Notes: generated by a model not told the origin, from the sequence alone. A DNA stretch of 64,000 nucleotides from Comamonas sp. lk (GCA_945869165.1 CAMBNY010000001.1:84468-148467); one strand, 5' to 3'. Positions 31,554-41,966 are shown, counted from the stretch's first letter. Numbers and translations: made by a program.

Positions 31554-31675
31554 AAGCTTACCTGGACCAGATTGACCTCATCGCCGCCCAAGTAGACCAT
31601 ACCCATATTGCATAGTATGAGCGCAAGCGATGCGAAAGCCTTTGTGTGGCCGAGGAAGTCGCCGAAACAACAAAG

Positions 31676-31999
31676 TCAAATCAAGCCCAAGACCAGTAAC
31701 AGGGCCCGATCCACTGCGCGCATAAGGTCATCATCCAATCGTCCGAAAGGTTGACTGACTTTGGTACGGGTCAGCGTGGAAAGCTTGTCTACCATCACTT
31801 GAGAAAGCAATTGAAGACCATTGGCAGATGTCGGCTCCACCGTTACCCTGAATGCGGCAGTGCGCAACTCGCTGGTTACCGGACAAACCACGACGCTGTC
31901 CAGGCCCCCCAATAAATTGGACTGAACTACCAAAGCGGGGCGAGGTTTTCCATAGTCGCCCTGTAATGAAACGGTCACCAAATCGCCGCGCTGCATCAA
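31676..31999 (-). CDS. MazF/PemK-family mRNA interferase toxin
   Basis: 'RGDLVTVSLQGDYGKPRPALVVQSN', 'VVCPVTSELR', 'QVMVDKLSTLTRTKVSQPFGRLDDDLM'. Confidence 0.88.
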   Translation of the reverse strand: MMQRGDLVTVSLQGDYGKPRPALVVQSNLLGGLDSVVVCPVTSELRTAAFRVTVEPTSANGLQLLSQVMVDKLSTLTRTKVSQPFGRLDDDLMRAVDRALLLVLGLI

Positions 32000-32217
32000 G
32001 CCCAGCCTCCCACTTGCCCTGCCGCATCGTCAGAAAACTTCAGCACATCTAATTCTGGGGGGTCACCACGTAGCGCAGCGCACTGGCGCTGCAAGTCGGC
32101 GATAAAGGCGGGGGCACGCGTATCTGGCACCCAAAACTGAACCGGGCGAAACCCTTTTGCCCGCATCCGCTCGCGTGACCGACTTACCTTAGCCGTTTGA
32201 TCATCGATTTCTGACAT
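31996..32217 (-). CDS. MazE-like antitoxin (DUF3018 type)
   Basis: 'RSRERMRAKGFRPVQFWVPDTRAPAFIADLQRQ'; overlaps the toxin start by 4 bp. Confidence 0.8.
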   Translation of the reverse strand: MSEIDDQTAKVSRSRERMRAKGFRPVQFWVPDTRAPAFIADLQRQCAALRGDPPELDVLKFSDDAAGQVGGWA

Positions 32218-32250
32218 TCATTAGCTCCAAAATAAGGCATGCAGAATAAC

Positions 32251-32264
32251 ATGCATTTGTGCAT
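32251..32264. promoter_or_regulatory. candidate TA operator palindrome ATGCA-TTTG-TGCAT
   Basis: Inverted repeat about 35 bp upstream of the antitoxin start in an AT-rich stretch. Confidence 0.35.
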
Positions 32265-32392
32265 GCACGAAAAATAGACGCAAAATAGAAATTTTGATAT
32301 CTAATTGCACCAATAAATAGCAATTAATAAACTAACGAACATGTACAACCCACCGCTTTAAACGCACCCGGGCGATCTGCAAAAATGACGCT

Positions 32393-33580
32393 ATGACACA
32401 CAAGCTGGCGGCTAAAAACGTGGCGATCTCCCCAGCAAGGCGAGCTGCCATACGCAGTGCTTTGAACTTTGCGGCACTAAGCACTGACTTTTCGATCGCC
32501 GCTGCACCAACTACCGCGCCCACCGCGCCCAATAGGGTCGTTGCCAGTGAGCCATCAGTCCAGCACAAAGACTTGCGGTTCCCTCGGGACTTTGGCGCAC
32601 ACCCAGACTTTCAAACCGAATGGTGGTACATCACCGGTTTCATCCACGCGGAAAAGGCATCCGGTGGATTCGGATTTCAGATCACTTTTTTTCGCAGCAA
32701 AGTCGCTTCGGCGCAGGGCTCGACATCCCGATTGGCAGCAAAACACCTCCTCTTTGCGCATGCTGCGCTCAGCGATGTGGACGGCAGAACTCTGCACAGT
32801 GACCAACGCATCGCGCGCTGGTCGGGCCTGACAGCCGGCAGCAACCCGGCAGACCAGGCCTGGGCGCGGCTGGACGATACCGGCCTGATGTTGCGCGAAT
32901 GGTCATTGGCCCGCCAGAGCGACGGACGCCTTCGCGCGCAAGTGCAGAGCAAGGACTTCGCTTTGGATTTGCATTTATCAGAAACACAGCCCGTGCTGCT
33001 TCAAGGCAAGAACGGCGTATCGCGCAAAGGCCCTTCGCCCGCGCATTTCAGCTACTACTACAGCCAACCGCAGTTGGCAGTGCAAGGGCAACTCCGACTG
33101 CAAGGCGCCAGCCATGCAGCGGGCACCAGCAGCCTTGCCTGGCTAGACCATGAATGGAGCGACGCCTTGCTGCCGCCGGGTGCCGTGGGCTGGGATTGGA
33201 TAGGCATCAATATGCTGGACGGCAGTGCTTTGACCGCCTTTCAGATGCGCGATAAAGCCGGGGCTGCTATGTGGGACGGCGGCTCGTTTCGTGCGGGCAG
33301 CACGCTCTATACCTTTGCGCGCGGCGAAGCGGTTTTTCAAGCGACCCACTGGTGGCGCAGTCCGCGCAGCCAGGCGCGCTACCCGGTGCAGTGGCTCGTG
33401 CGTACCCCGGCGGACTTTTATACGGTCAAAGCCGTCTTCGAGGCCCAGGAACTAGACAGCCGCAACTCTACTGGAACCATTTACTGGGAAGGCCTGTGCG
33501 AGGTGTTCGACAGCAAGCAGCGTCTGGCAGGCCGGGGCTATCTGGAGATGACCGGCTACGCATCCCCGCTGCGGCTGTAA
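32393..33580 (+). CDS. AttH-like / lipocalin-like hydrolase
   Basis: 'FPRDFGAHPDFQTEWWYITGFIH', 'GFQITFFRSKV', 'WLDHEWSDALLPPGAVGWDWIGINMLDG'. Confidence 0.85.
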   Translation: MTHKLAAKNVAISPARRAAIRSALNFAALSTDFSIAAAPTTAPTAPNRVVASEPSVQHKDLRFPRDFGAHPDFQTEWWYITGFIHAEKASGGFGFQITFFRSKVASAQGSTSRLAAKHLLFAHAALSDVDGRTLHSDQRIARWSGLTAGSNPADQAWARLDDTGLMLREWSLARQSDGRLRAQVQSKDFALDLHLSETQPVLLQGKNGVSRKGPSPAHFSYYYSQPQLAVQGQLRLQGASHAAGTSSLAWLDHEWSDALLPPGAVGWDWIGINMLDGSALTAFQMRDKAGAAMWDGGSFRAGSTLYTFARGEAVFQATHWWRSPRSQARYPVQWLVRTPADFYTVKAVFEAQELDSRNSTGTIYWEGLCEVFDSKQRLAGRGYLEMTGYASPLRL

Positions 33581-33645
33581 ATGCCGCGACAATAGGCGCT
33601 TCGGGCGCGCTTGCAGCTGCGCCCTCTGGCCCCATCTCGCAGCCC

Positions 33646-35421
33646 ATGACGACCGAACGCCCCAAATCCCAAAGCCCCAAATCCTTGAGCGGTCTGATTC
33701 CGTTTTTACTCCCCTACCGCGGGCGCATCGGCTTGGCGCTGGTGTTTTTGGTGCTGGCGGCCACGGCCACACTGGCTTTTCCCGTGGCGCTGCGCATGCT
33801 GATCGACGGCGGCCTGGTGCGCCAGGACAAGGGCGAACAAATGGTGGCGATGCGCGAGCACTTTGCTTTGCTGTTCGGTGTGGCCAGTGCGCTGGGCATT
33901 TTTTCCGCACTGCGCTTTTACATGGTGAGCTGGTTGGGCGAGCGGGTAACGGCTGATATCCGCAATGCGGTGTATCACCATGTGCTGCAACAAAGCCCTG
34001 AGTTTTTCGAAACCACGCAAACCGGTGAAGTGCTCTCGCGCTTGTCGGCGGACACCACGCTGGTGCAAACCGTGGTGGGCTCATCACTGAGCATGGGCTT
34101 GCGCAATGCAGTGCTAGGCCTGGGCGCTTTGAGCGTGCTGATCTGGACCAACCCGATCGTGATGTTGCAAGTGACACTGGTGCTGGTCTTGATCGTCATG
34201 CCCAGCCTATGGTTTGGGCGGCGGGTGCGCAAACTCTCGCGCGCCAGCCAGGACCGGATTGCCGACTCCAGCGCCATTGCCGCCGAAGTGCTCAATGCGA
34301 TTCCGGTGGTGCAAAGCTATACCGCCGAGGGGCGCGAGTCAGACCGATTTAGCCTGTCTACCCGCAATGCGTTTGACACCGCCATCCGCCGCATCGGCGC
34401 GCGCTCTATTTTGGTGTGTTTCATCATCATCGCCACTTCGGCCGCCCTGCTCTGGGGTTTGTACCAGGGTACGCAAGCGGTGGTTGCCGGGCGCATTTCG
34501 GCGGGTGATTTGGGGCAGACCGTGGTGTACGTGATCTTGCTGGCCAGCGCGTTTGCGGTGCTGGGTGAGGTGTATGGCGACTTGCTGCGCGCTGCGGGTG
34601 CTACCGAGCGTTTGATGGAGTTGCTGCATACCCGATCGCCCATTGCATCGCCTTCTCATCCGGTGGCCGCACCTTTGCCGCGAGCCGGTAGTGCGGTGCG
34701 CTTTGAGGACTTGCATTTCCACTACCCCTCGCGCCCGCTGCAAGAGGCTTTGTCCGGCTTTTCGCTGAACATAGAGGCTGGTCAAACCGTGGCCATTGTG
34801 GGCCCCAGCGGCGCGGGCAAGAGCACGGTGTTTCAATTGCTGCTGCGCTTTTACGACCCTCAGTCGGGCAGCATCATGCTCGACGGTGTGGCAAGCCACG
34901 ACATGGCGCTGAGCGACTTGCGCGCGCGCATCGGCATCGTGCCGCAAGACGCGGTGATTTTCTCCAACAGTGCTTTAGAAAACATCCGCTATGGCAAACC
35001 CGATGCAAGTGATGACGAAGTGCGTCAGGCGGCCGAAGCGGCTTTTGCCCATGAATTTATCAGTACCCTGCCCCAGGGCTATGACACGTTTTTGGGCGAA
35101 CGCGGATTGCGCCTGTCCGGCGGACAGCGCCAGCGCATTGCCATTGCGCGCGCGATGCTAAAAAACCCGCCCTTGTTGCTGCTGGACGAAGCCACCAGCG
35201 CGCTGGATGCCGAAAGCGAACGCATGGTGCAAGCCGCCCTGGAGTCCGCCATGCGCAATCGCACTACCCTGGTCATTGCGCATCGACTGGCCACGGTGCA
35301 AAAAGCCGACTTGATAGTGGTGCTGGACAAAGGCCACCTGGTAGAACAAGGCACCCACGCGCAACTGGTCGCTCAAGGCGGGGTGTACGCCGGGCTGGCG
35401 GCGCTGCAATTTAACGTGTAG
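33646..35421 (+). CDS. ABC exporter, fused TM and ATPase domains (MsbA/lipid-exporter-like)
   Basis: 'GPSGAGKSTVFQLLLRFYDPQSGSI', 'LSGGQRQRIAIARAMLKNPPLLLLDEATSALDAESE'; ATG 33646. Confidence 0.9.
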   Translation: MTTERPKSQSPKSLSGLIPFLLPYRGRIGLALVFLVLAATATLAFPVALRMLIDGGLVRQDKGEQMVAMREHFALLFGVASALGIFSALRFYMVSWLGERVTADIRNAVYHHVLQQSPEFFETTQTGEVLSRLSADTTLVQTVVGSSLSMGLRNAVLGLGALSVLIWTNPIVMLQVTLVLVLIVMPSLWFGRRVRKLSRASQDRIADSSAIAAEVLNAIPVVQSYTAEGRESDRFSLSTRNAFDTAIRRIGARSILVCFIIIATSAALLWGLYQGTQAVVAGRISAGDLGQTVVYVILLASAFAVLGEVYGDLLRAAGATERLMELLHTRSPIASPSHPVAAPLPRAGSAVRFEDLHFHYPSRPLQEALSGFSLNIEAGQTVAIVGPSGAGKSTVFQLLLRFYDPQSGSIMLDGVASHDMALSDLRARIGIVPQDAVIFSNSALENIRYGKPDASDDEVRQAAEAAFAHEFISTLPQGYDTFLGERGLRLSGGQRQRIAIARAMLKNPPLLLLDEATSALDAESERMVQAALESAMRNRTTLVIAHRLATVQKADLIVVLDKGHLVEQGTHAQLVAQGGVYAGLAALQFNV

Positions 35422-35484
35422 CGCTTGCGCCTTCAATAGCTATGGCTAGCTTGGCTCGAAATAGCCAAGGCGCGAGGCGAGGCG

Positions 35485-35970
35485 CTACTGCAACGGCCCT
35501 TTGAGCGCTTCGGGCACGGCAAAGGGCAGCACGCCTATGCCCTCCTCCATCAACTCGCGCGCTTCACGGGCGCTGGTTTGGCCGCGGATGCCGCGCTCGG
35601 GGGCTTCGCCGTAGTGGATTTTGCGGGCTTCTTCAGCAAAACGCTGGCCTACATCGGTAGTGTTGGCCATCAAGTGGCGCCCGATTTCCATCCAAAGTTT
35701 GGCCATATTGGCGTCTTGCGGGCCAGCAACGGCCAAGGCTTTGTCGCCCTGATCAGCCCCTTTAGACTGCTCAGCCCGGCCAGACGACTCAGGCGTTGAG
35801 GTGCGCGACAAATTCAGGCGCGGCGCGCTCAGCTTTTTGCTGATGCTGGCATCGCCACACAAGGGGCATTGCACCAGCGCGCGCGCCTGTTGCGATTGAA
35901 AGTCTTCCTCAGAACCAAACCAACCCTCAAAGGCGTGGCCTTGGGCGCACTGCAAATCAAGGACCTTCAT
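35485..35970 (-). CDS. DUF1178 family protein
   Basis: 'MKVLDLQCAQGHAFEGWFGSEEDFQSQQARALVQCPLCGDASISKKLSAPRLN'. Confidence 0.85.
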   Translation of the reverse strand: MKVLDLQCAQGHAFEGWFGSEEDFQSQQARALVQCPLCGDASISKKLSAPRLNLSRTSTPESSGRAEQSKGADQGDKALAVAGPQDANMAKLWMEIGRHLMANTTDVGQRFAEEARKIHYGEAPERGIRGQTSAREARELMEEGIGVLPFAVPEALKGPLQ

Positions 35971-36587
35971 GGGGCGTCCTGCCAATGCAGCGGCCACGCA
36001 CCGCTAAGGTAGTTTTGGAGCCAGAGCGCGCCAGTCAGGGTTTTGGCGTCAGTGATACGGCCATCGCGGCACCAGGCAAAAAATTCGTCTGTGCTGGCGC
36101 TGAACACCTCTAAAAATTCACCAGCGTCCAACTGGCTCGGGCCGGCCTGCAGGCCTTGGGCAAACCAAATGTCGATGTACTCGGTGGAATAGGAAATGCA
36201 GGGATGCACTACCCCGGCGTGTGCCCATTGCGTGGCGCTGTAGCCGGTTTCCTCGCGCAGTTCGCGCTGGGCGCAAAGCAGCAAATCTTCTTGGCCATCG
36301 CGCTTGCCCGCGGGCAGTTCGATCATCACCTGGCCTACCGGGTAGCGGAACTGGCGTTCTAGCACGATGCGGGTTTGGCCTTGGTCATTCATCAGTAATG
36401 GGATCACCATCACTGCACCCGGATGCACAACATATTCGCGAAAACTGCTAGTTGCGTCTGGCAGCGTCACCTGGTCGCTAAAGACTTGCAGAAAGCGACC
36501 AGACAAGATTTTGTCGCTGCTCTGGCGCAGCTCGCGCAGGCCGGCGTCGGACACAGCGCTATTTGTGAATTGCGTGTGGCTGGGCAT
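35967..36587 (-). CDS. NUDIX hydrolase (ADP-ribose pyrophosphatase-like)
   Basis: Nudix box 'ELPAGKRDGQEDLLLCAQRELREETGY'. Confidence 0.88.
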   Translation of the reverse strand: MPSHTQFTNSAVSDAGLRELRQSSDKILSGRFLQVFSDQVTLPDATSSFREYVVHPGAVMVIPLLMNDQGQTRIVLERQFRYPVGQVMIELPAGKRDGQEDLLLCAQRELREETGYSATQWAHAGVVHPCISYSTEYIDIWFAQGLQAGPSQLDAGEFLEVFSASTDEFFAWCRDGRITDAKTLTGALWLQNYLSGAWPLHWQDAP

Positions 36588-36621
36588 AGCGCACTACCCG
36601 ATTAGTAGAAACCGATGGCGT

Positions 36622-38109
36622 TCAAGTGCCCAGCATTTGCAAAACGGACTGCGCTGACAAAGCCATCAGACCGGCGGGGAAGATGCCTAGCAGCAGCACC
36701 AGCGCGCCGTTAAGCGCCAACACAACGCGCACATCAGCACCGGCCACGACTTCGTTCGCCGTGATAGGCGCATCAAAGTACATCACCTTGACCAAGCGCA
36801 GGTAATAGAAAGCGCCTACCAGAGACATCAAGACCGCGTAAATTGCCAAGCCAATGTGCATGGCCTGGCCCGAGGCGATCAGCGCTTGCAGCACCGAGAG
36901 CTTGGCGTAAAACCCTACCAGCGGCGGGATGCCAGCCATAGAGAACATGCAAGCGGCCATGACACCGGCGTACAAAGGGCTGCGTTGGTTCAGGCCGGCG
37001 AAGTCGGCAATCTCTTCGCTTTCAAAGCCTTCGCGCGCTAGCAACATGATGACGCCGAAGGCTGCCAGCGTAGTCAATACATAGGTGACGACATAAAACA
37101 TGGCCGAGCTGTAGGCATTGGCGGTGGAAATGGTGTTGCCATTGATCACGCCCGAGAAGATGCCGATCAACACAAAGCCCATCTGGGCAATGGTGGAAAA
37201 GGCCAGCATGCGTTTGACGTTGGTTTGCGCAATAGCAGCAAAGTTACCGATAAAAAGCGAGGCCACGGAGAGCAACATCAGCATCTGTTGCCAGTCGATA
37301 GCCAAGGGCAACATGCCTTCCACCAACAAGCGCATGGTGACGGCAAAAGCCGCCAGCTTGGGCGCGCCACCAATCATCAGCGTGACTGCCGTAGGCGCGC
37401 CTTGGTAGACATCGGGGATCCACATGTGAAAAGGCACCACACCCAGCTTGAAGGCCAGTCCCGAGACGATAAACACCAAGCCAAATACCAGCACTTGGTG
37501 GCGAACATGGCCGGTGGAGATTGCACTAAAGACTTCGTTGATATCCAGCGAGCCGGTGGCGCCGTACAGCATGGACATGCCGTAGAGCAAAAAGCCCGAG
37601 GCCATCGCGCCCAGCACAAAATACTTCATCGCCGCTTCGACGGCTTGTACGTTATCGCGACGCAAGGCGACCAAGGCGTAGCTGGACAGCGTCAGCAACT
37701 CCAGGCCCATGTAAATGATGAGGAAGTTATTGCCCGATATCATGATGAACATACCCAGCAGCGCGAACATGGACAGGGTAAACAACTCCCCACCGCGCAG
37801 CATGTCACGCGCACCCGCATAGGGGCGCCCATAGACCAGCGTGACCATCACTGCCACGGTAGCAAAACACTTCAGCCAAGCAGCCATCGTGTCGGCGATC
37901 ACCATATTGCCAAAGCCGTAAAGCGTGAGGCCGGTGCTAGCGAAAAAGCCTTCTATCAGGGCGACGAGGCCCAAAGTAATCAGCGTCAAGGTATAGGTGT
38001 AGCCGCGCAGTGGGCCTTGGGGGCGCAGGTCCAGCAAGGCGATGGCGCAGGCCATGGCCAAAAGAACGGCCTCGGGGAATATGGCAAACCAGCTGATTTC
38101 GTCGATCAT
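36622..38109 (-). CDS. nuoN: NADH-quinone oxidoreductase subunit N
   Basis: Polytopic antiporter-like subunit at operon end. Confidence 0.95.
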   Translation of the reverse strand: MIDEISWFAIFPEAVLLAMACAIALLDLRPQGPLRGYTYTLTLITLGLVALIEGFFASTGLTLYGFGNMVIADTMAAWLKCFATVAVMVTLVYGRPYAGARDMLRGGELFTLSMFALLGMFIMISGNNFLIIYMGLELLTLSSYALVALRRDNVQAVEAAMKYFVLGAMASGFLLYGMSMLYGATGSLDINEVFSAISTGHVRHQVLVFGLVFIVSGLAFKLGVVPFHMWIPDVYQGAPTAVTLMIGGAPKLAAFAVTMRLLVEGMLPLAIDWQQMLMLLSVASLFIGNFAAIAQTNVKRMLAFSTIAQMGFVLIGIFSGVINGNTISTANAYSSAMFYVVTYVLTTLAAFGVIMLLAREGFESEEIADFAGLNQRSPLYAGVMAACMFSMAGIPPLVGFYAKLSVLQALIASGQAMHIGLAIYAVLMSLVGAFYYLRLVKVMYFDAPITANEVVAGADVRVVLALNGALVLLLGIFPAGLMALSAQSVLQMLGT

Positions 38110-38133
38110 GGTGTATTTCTCAATTCGCAGCCA

Positions 38134-39609
38134 TCAAGGCAGCTTGGACTGGGCCACGTGCTGCAGCAGGCCGGCCACCGAGGCATCCATCACATCGGTA
38201 AAGGGTTTGGGGTTGATGCCCATATAAAGCACCGCGACAGCCAGTAGCGCCAGCATGACAAATTCGCGGGCGTTGATGTCTTGCAACTCTTGGACGTGAT
38301 GGTTGGTAACCGGGCCCAGGTACACGCGTTTGAACATCCACAAGGTATAGGCGGCGCCAAAAATCAAGGCGCTGGCTGAGGCCATGCCGATCCAGAAATT
38401 GAACTTCACCGCGGCCAGAATGACCATCCATTCGCCTACAAAGCCTGCGGTGCCAGGCAGGCCGCAGTTGGCCATGGCAAACAACAAGGCGAAGGCCGAA
38501 AAGCGCGGCATGGTGTTCACAACACCGCCGTAGCTGGCGATCTCGCGCGAGTGCACGCGGTCGTACAACACGCCGATAGACAAGAACATGGCGCCCGAGA
38601 CAAAGCCATGCGCAATCATTTGCACAATGCCACCGGCCATGCCCAAGTCGTTAAAAATGAAAAAGCCCAAAGTAACAAAGCCCATGTGCGCGACCGACGA
38701 ATAGGCCACGAGTTTTTTCATGTCTTGCTGCACCATGGCCACCAGGCCCACATAGACCACGGCTACCAATGACAAGGTAATCATCAGGCCTGCCCACTCG
38801 TGCGCTGCGTCAGGTGCAATCGGCAAAGAAAAGCGCAGGAAACCATAGGCGCCCAACTTGAGCATGATCGCCGCCAGCACGGCTGAACCACCGGTAGGCG
38901 CCTCGACGTGCACATCGGGCAACCAGGTATGCACCGGCCACATCGGCACCTTGACGGCAAAGGCGGCAAAGAAGGCAAAGAAGATGGCCGTCTGTGCGGT
39001 CTGGCTAAGCGGCAATGCATGCCAATCGGCAATATCAAAACTGCCGTTGGAGGTAATGTAGAGGTAAATCAGCGCGACCAAGGTCAGCAGCGAGCCGAGC
39101 AAGGTGTAGAGGAAAAACTTGAAGGCCGCGTAAATTTTGTTCGGGCCACCCCAGATACCGATGATCAGGTACATGGGTATCAGCGTGGCTTCGAAAAACA
39201 CGTAAAACAAGAGGCCGTCCAAAGCGCAGAACACGCCGATCATCAGGCCCGACAAAATCAGGAAGGACGCCATGTACTGGCTGACTTTGTGGGTGATGGA
39301 TTCCCACCCAGCAATGACTACCACTACGTTGATAAAAGCGGTCAGCAGTACAAACCAAAACGAGATGCCGTCCACACCCAAGTGGTAATTGACGTTAAAG
39401 CGCTCGATCCACATGCTGTTTTCAACGAACTGCATTTCGGCGGTGCCGAGTTGGAAACCTGCATACAAAGGCAGGGTCACCAGGAAACCAGCGAGCGCGC
39501 CGATCAGCGCCACCCATCGCACCGCACCGGCTTGCTCATCCCGGCCCAAGGCCAGGAGCACGACGCCAAAAACAATCGGCGTCCAAATAGCGAGGCTCAA
39601 CAATCCCAT
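38134..39609 (-). CDS. nuoM: NADH-quinone oxidoreductase subunit M
   Basis: Antiporter-like subunit; ATG at 39609 (MGLLSLAIWTP). Confidence 0.95.
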   Translation of the reverse strand: MGLLSLAIWTPIVFGVVLLALGRDEQAGAVRWVALIGALAGFLVTLPLYAGFQLGTAEMQFVENSMWIERFNVNYHLGVDGISFWFVLLTAFINVVVVIAGWESITHKVSQYMASFLILSGLMIGVFCALDGLLFYVFFEATLIPMYLIIGIWGGPNKIYAAFKFFLYTLLGSLLTLVALIYLYITSNGSFDIADWHALPLSQTAQTAIFFAFFAAFAVKVPMWPVHTWLPDVHVEAPTGGSAVLAAIMLKLGAYGFLRFSLPIAPDAAHEWAGLMITLSLVAVVYVGLVAMVQQDMKKLVAYSSVAHMGFVTLGFFIFNDLGMAGGIVQMIAHGFVSGAMFLSIGVLYDRVHSREIASYGGVVNTMPRFSAFALLFAMANCGLPGTAGFVGEWMVILAAVKFNFWIGMASASALIFGAAYTLWMFKRVYLGPVTNHHVQELQDINAREFVMLALLAVAVLYMGINPKPFTDVMDASVAGLLQHVAQSKLP

Positions 39610-39622
39610 TGGTATTTTTCCC

Positions 39623-41647
39623 TTATTTGTTGAGCCAGACAAAGTAGGTCATGAGGACAAAAATGCCCAAAATCATGACCAGCGCGTAGTGGTAGAGGTA
39701 GCCAGACTGCAAGCCGCGCACCCGCTTGGATACCCAGCCCACCAGCTTCCAGGAGCCATTGACGAAGAATCCGTCGATGATGGCTCGGTCGCCGCCCTTC
39801 CACAAACCATTACCCAACATACGCGCACCGCGCGCCAGCACGTTTTCATTGAACCAGTCCATGTAGTACTTGTTTTCCAGCAAGACAACGATGGGACGCA
39901 GGCCACGCCCGATGGCGGCTGGCACCGCCGGATTGATGAGGTACATATACCAAGCGGTGACGACACCGGCCAGCGCAAGCCAAAATGGCGCGGTGCTCAG
40001 CCCATGCAGTGCCATAGCCATCGGGCCGTGGAAAGCTGCTTCTAATTCCTTCATCGCGTGGTGGCGGGTAGCGTCCACCACGATGGCGTCTTTGAAGAAC
40101 TCGCCAAAGAGCATCGGCTCGATGGTCATGAAGCCGATGACGACCGAGGGGATCGCCAACAACACCAGCGGCAGCCACACCACCCAGGGGGATTCATGCG
40201 GGCTATGGTCGTGGGGGTCGCCATGGCCATGGTCATCGTGGCCGTGGTGGGCATCGGGGTTTTGGTCGTAGCGCTCTTTGCCGTGGAAGACCAAAAAGTA
40301 CATGCGGAAAGAATAAAAGGCCGTTACAAACACACCGGCCAAAACCGCAAAGTGCGCAAACCCGGCAGCAGGTAAGTGGCTTTCGGCCACGGCTTCAATA
40401 ATGCTGTCCTTGGAATAAAAGCCAGCGAAAAACGGTGTGCCGATCAGCGCCAAAGAACCTAACAGCGAAGTGATCCAGGTGATCGGCATGTACTTGCGCA
40501 CGCCGCCCATCCAGCGGATGTCCTGGTTGTGGTGCATGCCGATGATGACCGAACCTGCACCTAAGAACAACAAGGCTTTGAAGAACGCATGCGTCATCAA
40601 ATGGAACACCGCTACCGAGTAGGCCGAAGCCCCCAGGGCCACCGTCATATAACCTAGCTGCGACAGCGTGGAATACGCCACTACGCGCTTGATGTCGTTT
40701 TGGATGATGCCCAAAAAGCCCATGAACAGGGCGGTAATCGCTCCCACGACCAATACCAAGTTAAGCGCGGTATCGGACAACTCAAACAGCGGCGACATGC
40801 GCGCCACCATAAAGATGCCAGCCGTCACCATGGTCGCGGCGTGGATGAGCGCGGAAATAGGTGTGGGGCCTTCCATGGAATCAGGCAACCAAACGTGCAG
40901 CGGAAACTGTGCCGATTTACCCATGGCGCCGACAAACAAACAAATACAAGCCACCGTGAGCAGCATCCAGCTGGTGCCGGGCAGGGTCAGCGCCGCCAGT
41001 TCAGGGGCTTTGCTAAAAATCTCTGCGTAATTGAGCGTACCGGCGAATGCGGCTATCAGGCCAATGCCCAGAATGAAGCCAAAGTCGCCCACGCGGTTGA
41101 CCAAAAAGGCTTTCATGTTCGCAAAAATAGCGCTAGGTTTGTTGTACCAAAAACCGATCAACAAGTAGGACACCAGGCCGACCGCTTCCCAGCCGAAGAA
41201 AAGCTGCAAAAGGTTGTTGCTCATGACCAGCATCAGCATGGAGAAGGTGAACAGCGAGATATAGGAAAAGAAGCGGTTGTAGCCCTCGTCTTCGTCCATA
41301 TAGCCAATGGTGTAGATGTGCACCATCAGCGACACAAAGGTCACCACGCACATCATCATCGCGGTCAGGCCGTCGACCAGAAAGCCGATTTCCATCTTCA
41401 AGTCGCCCACCACCATCCAGGTGTAAAGCGTTTCATTCAAACGCGCGCCGCTTTGGACGACGGCTTGCAAAGTGAGCGCGGAGATGATGAAAGAGATCAG
41501 CACCCCGGCAATCGTCAAGGTGTGGGTGAGCGTGCGCCCGATGCGGTTTCCGCCGAACTTGGTGCCAAAAATACCGGCCAGCAGTGCGCCGACCAGCGGG
41601 GCCAGGGGCACGATTAGCAGCGTGGCTGCGTTGAGACTTGCTTGCAT
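39623..41647 (-). CDS. nuoL: NADH-quinone oxidoreductase subunit L
   Basis: 'AQFPLHVWLPDSMEGPTPISALIHAATMVTAGIFMVAR'. Confidence 0.96.
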   Translation of the reverse strand: MQASLNAATLLIVPLAPLVGALLAGIFGTKFGGNRIGRTLTHTLTIAGVLISFIISALTLQAVVQSGARLNETLYTWMVVGDLKMEIGFLVDGLTAMMMCVVTFVSLMVHIYTIGYMDEDEGYNRFFSYISLFTFSMLMLVMSNNLLQLFFGWEAVGLVSYLLIGFWYNKPSAIFANMKAFLVNRVGDFGFILGIGLIAAFAGTLNYAEIFSKAPELAALTLPGTSWMLLTVACICLFVGAMGKSAQFPLHVWLPDSMEGPTPISALIHAATMVTAGIFMVARMSPLFELSDTALNLVLVVGAITALFMGFLGIIQNDIKRVVAYSTLSQLGYMTVALGASAYSVAVFHLMTHAFFKALLFLGAGSVIIGMHHNQDIRWMGGVRKYMPITWITSLLGSLALIGTPFFAGFYSKDSIIEAVAESHLPAAGFAHFAVLAGVFVTAFYSFRMYFLVFHGKERYDQNPDAHHGHDDHGHGDPHDHSPHESPWVVWLPLVLLAIPSVVIGFMTIEPMLFGEFFKDAIVVDATRHHAMKELEAAFHGPMAMALHGLSTAPFWLALAGVVTAWYMYLINPAVPAAIGRGLRPIVVLLENKYYMDWFNENVLARGARMLGNGLWKGGDRAIIDGFFVNGSWKLVGWVSKRVRGLQSGYLYHYALVMILGIFVLMTYFVWLNK

Positions 41648-41654
41648 CGTTGTC

Positions 41655-41966
41655 TTAGCCCTTGAGCGTATTGAGTTCGTCCACGCTGATGCTGGACTTG
41701 GCCCTGAACAAGAGCACCAAAATGGCCAGGCCGATGGCCGACTCGGCAGCGGCCACGGTCAGGATAAAGAACACAAACACCTGGCCGTGCATGTCGTTGA
41801 GGTAATGCGAGAAGGCGACGAAATTGGTGTTCACCGCCAGCAGCATCAGCTCGATGGCCATGAGCAAAACAATCAGGTTGCGGCGGTTCAAAAAGATGCC
41901 CACCACCGATAGCGCAAACAACATTGCGCCCAGGGACAAAAAGTGGCCCAGTGTCAGGGTCTTCAT
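41655..41966 (-). CDS. nuoK: NADH-quinone oxidoreductase subunit K
   Basis: '[18 protein letters not shown]', '[13 protein letters not shown]'. Confidence 0.96.
   Translation of the reverse strand: MKTLTLGHFLSLGAMLFALSVVGIFLNRRNLIVLLMAIELMLLAVNTNFVAFSHYLNDMHGQVFVFFILTVAAAESAIGLAILVLLFRAKSSISVDELNTLKG

Noticed and set aside
31554-31675. possible ORF remnant 'KAYLDQIDLIAAQVDHTHIA' between the FtsX permease and the MazF gene
   Set aside because: Short, interrupted by a stop and not assignable to a family from sequence alone
33271-33645. 125-codon upstream extension of the ABC exporter ORF
   Set aside because: Overlaps the end of the AttH-like gene; conserved exporter start is ATG 33646 (MTTERPKSQSPKSL)
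37225-38247. 340-aa plus-strand ORF opposite nuoN/nuoM, plus similar His/Gln-rich antisense ORFs across the nuo region
   Set aside because: Typical reverse-frame artefacts of GC-rich membrane-protein genes
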